NCBI GenBank assembly: GCA_030272155.1
Contig: CP126203.1
Coordinates: forward strand, 1,240,001-1,304,000
Length of the DNA stretch: 64,000 bases
Source of the DNA: Tetradesmus obliquus
Taxonomy: Eukaryota; Chlorophyta; Chlorophyceae; Sphaeropleales; Scenedesmaceae
Direction of reading: 5' to 3'
Part shown: positions 57,558 through 64,000 of the stretch, one piece after another
Layout of the letters: each line of letters starts with the position of its first letter
Numbering within the stretch: position 1 is the stretch's first letter
Position numbers and translations under genes: made by a program
The notes under the pieces: generated by a model
Databases searched by the model: none
Told to the model about the DNA's origin: nothing
The model's input: only the letters and a program-made list of their open reading frames with translations

Positions 57558-58949
57558 TCCTGCTGCAGCTCCCCCATCAAGGAAGTGATGTTTGGAATCC
57601 GAGCCATCTTACCGCTGGTGGTTGCGCTGGTCACATGCGTCCTGCTGCTGCTGCCTGCAGGTCTCTCATCAAGGAAGTCATATAAGGTAGTGGTTTCTGG
57701 GATCCGCACCATCTCCCCTTTTGTGGTTGAGCTGAACCTGTTTGTCACGTGCCTGTCTGCTGCTGCTGCTGCTGCCCTGCTGTAGGTCTCCCATCAAAGA
57801 AGTAATATTTGGGATCCGAGCCATCTCACCACTGGTGGTTGCGCTGATCTTGCTCGTCACATGCGTGCTGAAGCAGCCACTTCCAGATAGTGGCTTCCTA
57901 GTAGACAATTCAGATTGGGAGGAAAGTGAAGATGAAGATGAAGATGTGTCACAAGAAGAGCAGGAGGGTGGTTCAGAACAGCAGGAGGGGGCAGGGGCTG
58001 AGAAGCAGTGGCGCGGCAGCAGCAGCGGCGGCGGCAGTGAGGGGGAGCTTGCGCGCGACAGCGGCTCGACGTCAACAGCAGCAGCGAAGGACGTTGAGTT
58101 GGCAGTGCAGGTGCGTGGCGTGTCTAGAAGCACAATGCTTTTTTATGTGCGCTGTAGAGTGCAGCAGGTAGAATACAGTGCATCCAGTGGCATATGTCAC
58201 ATATGATATGTGTAAATGTGCGCCTGTCAGATCTGCCCAGCATTGTCACTTTCAAATGCCAATGTGTCATGTTGCAGGTGGCACTGGCAGCTGACAAATA
58301 TGCTGCTAGGGACGCTGAACCGCTGCCAGCTGCAAGCAAAACTTCAGCAGCAGCAGCAGCAGCCAAGCCTGCAGCCGCAGTAGCGAGGATGCGCGAAGGC
58401 TTCAGCAGGCATGCAAAGCGTGGCAGCAGCAGCAGCAGCAGCAGCATCAAACAGCCTCCTATCCCTATGGTGGCTGCAGCAGTTGTGGCGGCAGCAGAAG
58501 GAGATGATCACGATTACTTTGAAGCACCTGCTGCTGCACCCAGCAACACAGGCGGGCTCGGCAGCAGAAAAGGCAGTCACAATAGCCTGCTGCAGCGGAT
58601 ATCCAACACGCTTGAGCGGGTGTACGGCGGGGGTGCGGCAAATGCAGCCGACTCAGCAGCAGCAGCAGCAGCAGCTAATGGCCAATCGCCAAGCAGCAGC
58701 AGCGGCTGCTGTGGGCTGTTGCGGCGCTACTCGAGCCTGATTGCTGCGCTGGTGATGTGCCAGGTCGGCATGATCCTGTTCAACATTGGTTTGACCTATG
58801 GCTTCACAGGTAAGCTTGGGTAGGCATAGCTGCAGCGCATGTTCTGTTGCAACTAACACTCCGCACGCTGCAAACAAAACATTACACAGTTGTGTAAGCA
58901 AAGAAAGTGCAAAGATTCACCAAAATATCACTCCACCCTGAACTCTGTT

Positions 58950-58986
<37 letters not shown>

Positions 58987-60346
58987 GTGCCCCGCAGCCC
59001 TGGGTGACATGACTGGCAGCACGCTGCCCACCTCCTTCCTGCCTGTCTACTATGCGCCAGGCAGCCCCGTCTACAGGTGGGTTGATGGCCACTGCATTTA
59101 CCATTCCATAGGCCGTCATACTCCACATTGTGCATTGTCTACTACGCACCAGGCGGCCCCTTCTACAGGTGGCTGCAAATTTTGTTTGTCTAATGGCAAC
59201 TGCAACGAACCAGACTCCGGACAACACCAGATAGTGCCACGCAATTGCTGCTCGTGCATCGTATTTGCGTACAGCTGTACCGCCTGTGTGACCGTGCACT
59301 GCTAGCTGTGCTTATGAGACCATTGTACACCTGACGTTGCTGCTTCTTGCTGCTTTGATGCGTCATGCAGCTTTGCTGGTGGTGTGGTGCTCACAATGGT
59401 GACTGTGTTCTTTCTGGCACTTCTCTTGCGTCTGCAGCTTTGCTGGTGGTGTGGCGCTCACCATGGTCACGGTGTTCCTGCTAGGTTTCCTGGCCACCAA
59501 GGCTGAGCCGGCACTGAATGTGCTGGGGCAGACAGTGGAGACGCTGTCAAACAGGTGAGAGGCTTGGGCCATGTTCTGTCTCCCACCAAGCGGCTGCAGA
59601 CAGGAACGCAGTACTACTGTGGTTGTTCAAGCACAGCAGCAGTACGTTCCGGTTGCCCTCGTGGCTTGTAGTAAATGCACCAGGAAGCTGCTGCGTAGTA
59701 CATTTATCAAGCCACAGTCCCTGTGGTGTGCTGACCTGTACCTCTGCCCTGTTATCGATGCCCATGCCTTGCGGAAAGTTGACAAAGAAGCTGGCGAGTG
59801 CACCTTTATGAGAGAGGATAGTTATATGAGCTATGACATGCTTCCACTGCCTTGATGGTCTCATGCACTGGCGTGATATCTTTTGCTGCTTGCAGGAAGT
59901 TCACCAAGAAGGCGCTGGTGTATGCAGTGTGTGCGCGCGTGGCAGTGGGCATGTGTGCAGGTGCGTGCAGCAGCACTAACTAGGTCCAGCCAGCTGCCGA
60001 TGAAACTCTCAGCTGTTCCTGCCTACACCACCAGACCTTTTTCAAGTGCTTCTGGCTGAGATGTGCTCAGCCTAATCCCTGTGAGGACGCCGATCCATGA
60101 CGCAGCAACAGCAGTGGTTAGCATGCAGCGTCCTGCATGGCCTGGCCCGCGCACCTCGTGGCGCATGCAAAGGAGCATTCTTGCGGCCGCCGTTGCTGCT
60201 GCTGTTGAGAGCGCTGCCGTCGAAGCCTCCAATTACTTCTTTTGGACTTTTCTGATTGCAACCTGTCGCAGGTGCCTCCAAGATCCTGTTCCAGCTGCCG
60301 CTGCTGTACTTCATCCTGGCCAAGTACACTATTACAAAGCAAGCCG

Positions 60347-60381
<35 letters not shown>

Positions 60382-60460
60382 ACTGCTGCAGGTGCCTCCA
60401 AGATTCTGCTCCAGCTGCCGCTGCTGTACTTCATCCTGGCCAAGTACACTGTTACAAAGC

Positions 60461-60491
<31 letters not shown>

Positions 60492-60572
60492 AGGCGCCTC
60501 CAAGATTCTGTTCCAGCTGCCGCTGCTGTACTTCATCCTGGCCAAGTACACTGTCACCAAGCATGCTGCTGC

Positions 60573-60613
<41 letters not shown>

Positions 60614-61054
60614 CAGGCGCCTCCAAGATTCTGTTCCAGCTGCCGCTGCTGTACTTCATCCTGGCCAAGTACACTGTGGCATGCATCCTCACAGCGGTGG
60701 CAAAGGAAGCAATCACAGCAGTAGCATGGGACTCTGCTGGCGTCACCACGGGGCCAGGTGGGCAGCAGGGGCTGTTGTGGTTGCTGTATGCTGCTGACTG
60801 CTTCACAATTGCCTGCATACTTGCGCTGGCAACAACCACAGCAGTAGTATGGGACTCTGCAGGAGTCACCACCGGGCCAGGTGAGGGTCAGTTTCATTGT
60901 AACATACATGCAGTGCACAAGTGGCACAGCGCCGTGGTTGTCGCGGTTCGCTTGCTCTTGCTTGCTGCGACCGCCACAGTGTCCGGCTGTCTGTCTCTGA
61001 AGCACCCTGCTCTCTGGCTGCGGCCGCTGCTGCTGCTGCGGCTGCTGCTGCTTG

Positions 61055-61087
<33 letters not shown>

Positions 61088-63930
61088 AGTGACTGTGCCG
61101 TTTGTGATGTCCATTGGAGTGGGCTTCAGCAAGGCGGTTGGCGCCGCAGAAGGCTTCGGTGAGTTTGCTAGACCTCTGCGGCAGCGCTGCAGTGATGGGT
61201 ACCCTACATCTAAGCCAGTCTAATGGTCGCATGCACTTTGGTCCTCCTGCCGGCTGAATGTGTGTTGTTGTTGCGCAACGCGTCGGAGGGCATGGCCAGC
61301 GCGGACCCATGGATGCAATCTTTGTGTTGTGCTGAAATTTAACTGTGACGCAACCTGATCTGTATGTGATCTGTGTGCCGCGCAGGCATGCTGACCATCA
61401 TGAGTGTGGCCCCAATCATCTCGGTGCTGCTGACCAATGTTCTCAAGATGTCTGTTTGTCACGTGTAGGCATGCTGACCATCATGTGTGTGTCCCGCAGG
61501 CATGCTGACCATCATGAGCGTGGCGCCAATCATCTCAGTGCTGCTGACCAGCCTGCTTGTGTGTCCCGCGTAGGCATGCTGACCAGCCTACATGTGTGTC
61601 CCCTGCACAACCTATGTATCCCTTGCAGACACGCATTGTTAACATGCACTTGTGTTACTTGCTCACACTATGCATTACCCGCAGGCATGCTGACCATTAT
61701 GAGTGTGGCCCCCATCATCTCCGTGCTGCTGACCAGCCTGCTGCGCAAGCCGGTCAAGCGCCATGCATGCTGACCATGGTGCATGTGTGTCCCCTGCTAT
61801 CAATGTGTGTCTTGCAGGCATGCTGACCATGGTGCATGTGTGTCCCCTGCGATCAATGTGTGTCCCGCAGGCATGCTGACCATCATGAGTGTGGCCCCAA
61901 TCATCTCGGTGCTGCTAACCAGCCTGCATGTGTGTCCCGCGCATGCATGCTGACCAGCCTGCATGTGTGTCCCCTGCACAACCCATGTATCCGTCGCAGG
62001 CATGCAAACTAACATGCACTTGTGCCCCCTGCCCAATTAACGCATTGTCTGCAGGCATGCTGACCATCATGAGCGTGGCTCCCATCATCTCCGTGCTGCT
62101 GACCAGCCTGCTGCGCAAGCCGGTCAAGCGCGCGGCAGTGGAGCTGGCGCGGCTGTCAAAGATGTCCCTGTCGCGCATGTCACGTCGCTCCAACACGTAC
62201 GTGGTTTGCAGGGGATTTCTTGTGCTTTAGATACTAATTGTCCTGCTGAGGTTGAACTCTTGTGGAGCTGGCGCGGCTGTCGAAGATGTCCCTGTCGCGC
62301 ATCTCCCGCCGGTCAAACACATACGTGGATTGCAGGTCTTTTTATCTTTGAAGATGTTCTTGAGCCGAGGTTACAGTTTTGTGGCGCTGGCACGGCTGTC
62401 CAAGATGTCCCTGTCGCGCGTGTCGCGCTGCTCCAACACGTACGTGGTTTGCAGGGGTGTTCTTCTTTGACATTCTTTTGTTTGTCCACCTTGTTGTGGT
62501 CTGAGATATGTTGTTTGCCGCTGAGGTTGCATGATTTGTGCAAGCTGGCGAGGCTGTCCAATTTGTCGCTCCCTCGCATGTCACGCCGCTCCAATACATG
62601 AGCAGCAGCGCTTGCCATGCCTGCTTTGCTGTGTGTGTCGCCGCCATGCGTGGTGGGAACCGGTGGGACGTGACGCGCTATCGCAGCGAAGACCAAACAC
62701 ATGTGCTGACACGGCTCATATGTCTCGTTTTCAACCCGCCACCTGTGCTGTCAGCCAGCAGTCAAAGAATCGCTGTCATTGACTTTGCTGCTGCACTAGC
62801 AAAGTAACCCAGCATGCTTAATCACCATTTGTGATGTGGCACCGCACTTGCTCTGCAGTATCACCACCGCGTACAGCAATGCTGGCGAGTCAACTAGCAG
62901 TCAAATGGACACTTTACTGATTCAAATGCTGGCAAAGATCCAAAACTGCTCATTATCAACAATCTGTGCTGCTGCACCACACTTGCTGTGCAGTATCACC
63001 ACCGCGTACAGCAATGCTGGCGAGTCAACTAGCAGTCAGAGGGACACTTTTACTGATTTAAATGCTGGCAAAGACCCAAAACTGCTCATTATCAACAATC
63101 TGTGCTGCTGCACCACACTTGCTGTGCAGTATCACCACCGCGTACAGCAATGCTGGCGAGTCAACCAGCAAAGAACAAACAGACAATGTCATTGACTTTG
63201 CTGCTGAGCTGGCAAAGTAACCCAACATGCTTACTCACCATATCCGCACCGCACTTGCTGTGCAGTATCACCACCGTGTACAGCAATGCTGGCGAGTCAA
63301 CCAGCAGTCAAAGAGACACTGTCATTGACTTTGCTGCTGAGCTGGCAAAGAACCCCAACTGGAGCCCCAGCCTAGGCAGGGCTTCACCTGGCCTTGAAAG
63401 CGTTGCGGCTGCATCAGGGGGACAGCTGGCGCGTGTGTCACGCGGCATGTCACGCACATCAAGGTGAGAGCACTGCTTGCAAGTGTTGAAGTGAGTCTGC
63501 CACTCACGCTACTCCTGGTGTACGTGGGGGTTCACCTCTGGTGGTACTTGCTGCTGGGAGTCACGCTGTAGCAATCTTGTGAAAAGTCGTGGTTAACGTG
63601 CGGGTCCAACATTGTCAGGCTCTTTGTGCCACAGCAGAGTAAGCATGCCGCCAACACGAGCCAGCTTGATATCAAAGCACAGCACAGTGCTTTGTGCCTT
63701 GCCACTCGTTTGGACAATGAACGATGCTCGTTGGCGCCTTGCATGCTGTGTGCAGGCCGCTGCAGCCGATTGGAGAGCACCCAGCGGAGCGATCAGCAGC
63801 AGCTGCAGCAGCCTCCGGGGAGTCAGCAGGCATCAGCAGGCTGGCTGTAGCATCCATGCCGCTGATGAGCTACAGCAGCCGGCAAGCAAGGGAAGCAGCG
63901 CAGGATGGCAGCAGCAGCAATGCGCAGTAG
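51178..63930 (+). CDS. DUF1538-type polytopic membrane protein, two homologous halves
   Basis: An integral membrane protein of the DUF1538 family; function unknown, transport is only a guess. Exons: 51178-51366, 52203-52284, 52503-52627, 53211-53458, 54012-54078, 54637-54745, 55308-55398, 56798-56878, 57786-58110, 58278-58809, 58998-59076, 59438-59554, 59896-59960, 60617-60757, 61090-61158, 62055-62196, 63266-63463, 63756-63930; phases agree; about 944 aa. The halves match each other: AEPAI/AEPAL, then WDCGGVTTGPVTVP (about 228-241) and WDSAGVTTGPVTVP (about 741-754), then GFGIVTL/GFGMLTI. Between them lies a soluble linker (about 365-590) with an acidic Glu/Asp stretch and Ala/Gln/Ser-rich runs. 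The C-terminal 170 aa are also soluble and Ser/Arg-rich. The start is weak: the N-terminus before LIWEQL may be incomplete or a transit peptide. A candidate extra exon at 57000-57060 does not fit the phase. Confidence 0.78.
52628..53210 (+). repeat. Echoes around the third and fourth DUF1538 exons
   Basis: 52801-52863 repeats the end of the third exon (AAGCTGAAGCTGCC...GG.ATG|GTGAGC). 53050-53150 repeats the start of the fourth exon in diverged form (acagagcctgct...AAGCTGGTTGACCC). A (CAG)n and a (CTG)n cluster lie nearby. Confidence 0.7.
53720..53871 (+). repeat. Intact partial duplicate of the fourth DUF1538 exon
   Basis: These 152 bp duplicate the last 152 bp of the exon ending at 53458, with two amino-acid changes (V to I, A to S). 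They keep an open frame, an AG acceptor and a GTGAGT donor in the right phases. This copy could act as an alternative exon. Confidence 0.75.
54528..54612 (+). repeat. 21-bp tandem repeat, four copies
   Basis: GTGCTGCTGATGGCATCCACT is repeated four times inside an echo of the following exon, just before its (CTG)n acceptor tract. Confidence 0.9.
54746..55105 (+). repeat. Donor-side echoes of the sixth DUF1538 exon
   Basis: The exon end CTGGAAGATGCAGCAGTGCG...AG|GTGAG (54745) is echoed with ends at 54869, 54986 and 55102, about 117-124 bp apart. Confidence 0.8.
55233..55307 (+). repeat. (CTG)24-CAG tract at a 3' splice site
   Basis: Pure CTG run ending in CAG at the exon start at 55308. Confidence 0.95.
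55690..56518 (+). repeat. 31-bp minisatellite, about 25 copies, in an intron
   Basis: The unit GTGAAAGGACACAGGCTTGC plus AGGAATGCAAA is repeated about 12 times up to 56065 and about 13 times from 56106, separated by about 40 bp that include (CATTA)n. Variants alternate between GGACAC and GGCCAC. Each unit has an inverted repeat TTGCA-GGAA-TGCAA. Because 31 is not a multiple of 3, long false open frames arise on both strands. Confidence 0.95.
56744..56797 (+). repeat. (CTG)17-CAG tract at a 3' splice site
   Basis: CTG run ending in CAG at the exon start at 56798. Confidence 0.95.
57140..57785 (+). repeat. Echoes of the eighth and ninth DUF1538 exons
   Basis: 57170-57228 repeats the end of the eighth exon with its GTGAGT donor. 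The start of the ninth exon (TC.CCCATCAA.GAAGT) is echoed after CTGCAG at about 57567 and 57661 before the real start at 57786. The second echo meets a stop after eight codons. Confidence 0.75.
59100..59437 (+). repeat. Echoes of the eleventh and twelfth DUF1538 exons
   Basis: 59135-59166 repeats the end of the eleventh exon (GTCTACTACGCACCAGGC...CTACAG|GTGG). 59370-59420 repeats the start of the twelfth (CAG|CTTTGCTGGTGGTGTGG). Both are diverged. Confidence 0.7.
60260..60616 (+). repeat. Three acceptor-side duplicates of the fourteenth DUF1538 exon
   Basis: GCAG|G(T/C)GCCTCCAAGAT(C/T)CTG exon starts at 60272, 60392 and 60494 each keep about 60-70 bp of exon nearly unchanged up to AAGTACAC(T), then enter (CTG)n. 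The real exon starts at 60617 and alone continues to the WDSAGVTTGP codons. A donor-side echo of that end lies at 60800-60880. Confidence 0.85.
61380..62054 (+). repeat. About nine acceptor-side echoes of the sixteenth DUF1538 exon
   Basis: AG|GCATGCTGACCATCATGAG-type exon starts occur at 61386, 61469, 61500, 61574, 61685, 61818 and 61871, with shorter ones near 61768 and 61945, before the real one at 62055. Spacing is irregular (31-133 bp). The copy at 61685 keeps the frame as far as CCGGTCAAGCGC. Confidence 0.8.
62197..62610 (+). repeat. Donor-side echoes of the sixteenth DUF1538 exon
   Basis: GGCGCGGCTGTC(A/G)AAGATGTC...CAACAC exon ends occur at 62196 (real), 62320, 62439 and near 62598. 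The second has lost its GT donor. Confidence 0.8.
62830..63265 (+). repeat. Acceptor-side echoes of the seventeenth DUF1538 exon
   Basis: GCAG|TATCACCACCG exon starts occur at 62859, 62994 and 63130 before the real start at 63266; intervals are 135, 136 and 136 bp. Echoes include about 50 bp of exon (AGCAATGCTGGCGAGTCAAC). Confidence 0.85.
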
Positions 63931-64000
63931 CTACGGTCATATTCAATGTGCTGTCCTGGCGTCAGCTGGTCAGGTGTGGCAGGAGGTGGGGAGGGTTGAA
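63931..64000 (+). other. Start of the 3' flank of the DUF1538 gene
   Basis: Only 70 bp before the window ends. No poly(A) signal is visible. Confidence 0.5.

Overview
The window looks like nuclear DNA of a green alga (Chlorophyta, possibly Sphaeropleales; inferred). The reasons are: genes split into many short exons with GTGAGT/GTGAGC donors; 3' splice sites fed by long (CTG)n tracts ending in CTGCAG; a secreted protein with a (Ser-Pro)n domain of the algal cell-wall type; and a TGTAA motif of the chlorophyte poly(A) type behind one gene. No rRNA, tRNA or CRISPR array was recognised.

Positions 1-28256 are a head-to-tail array of a 4307-bp unit, six full copies plus the end of a seventh, with only one base difference noticed. 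Each unit carries two genes. The + strand gene encodes a Tc1/mariner/IS630-like DDE transposase (two exons, 468 aa, DD38E spacing). The - strand gene is a two-exon gene (286 aa) whose product resembles a DUF559/Vsr-like PD-(D/E)XK nuclease. The genes are reciprocally interlocked. Nuclease exon 2 fills the transposase intron, and transposase exon 2 lies inside the nuclease intron. The four coding exons alternate between strands without overlapping. The 6 bp between the two inner exons are the palindrome CTGCAG, which can serve as 3' splice site on both strands. This is the best candidate here for an undescribed system.

Three host genes follow, all on + strand. Positions 28696-38930 encode a secreted cysteine- and proline-rich extracellular protein: sushi-like segment, (SP)n stalk, four prealbumin-like repeats and a C-terminal domain (about 1196 aa in 14 exons). 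Positions 41896-50739 encode a DEAD-box RNA helicase of the SPB4/DDX55/RH18 type, involved in 60S ribosome biogenesis (709 aa in 11 exons). Positions 51178-63930 encode a DUF1538-type polytopic membrane protein with two homologous halves joined by an acidic, low-complexity linker (about 944 aa in 18 exons). I see no functional link between these genes.

A second unusual layer runs through all three host genes. Around most exons there are partial, decayed tandem copies of the exon edge with its splice site ('echoes'), usually spaced 100-136 bp and in places exactly 121 or 128 bp. The same roughly 120-bp duplication habit appears in intergenic DNA. Gene models were assembled by eye from reading frame, splice phase and family conservation. 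No alignment or transcript evidence was available.
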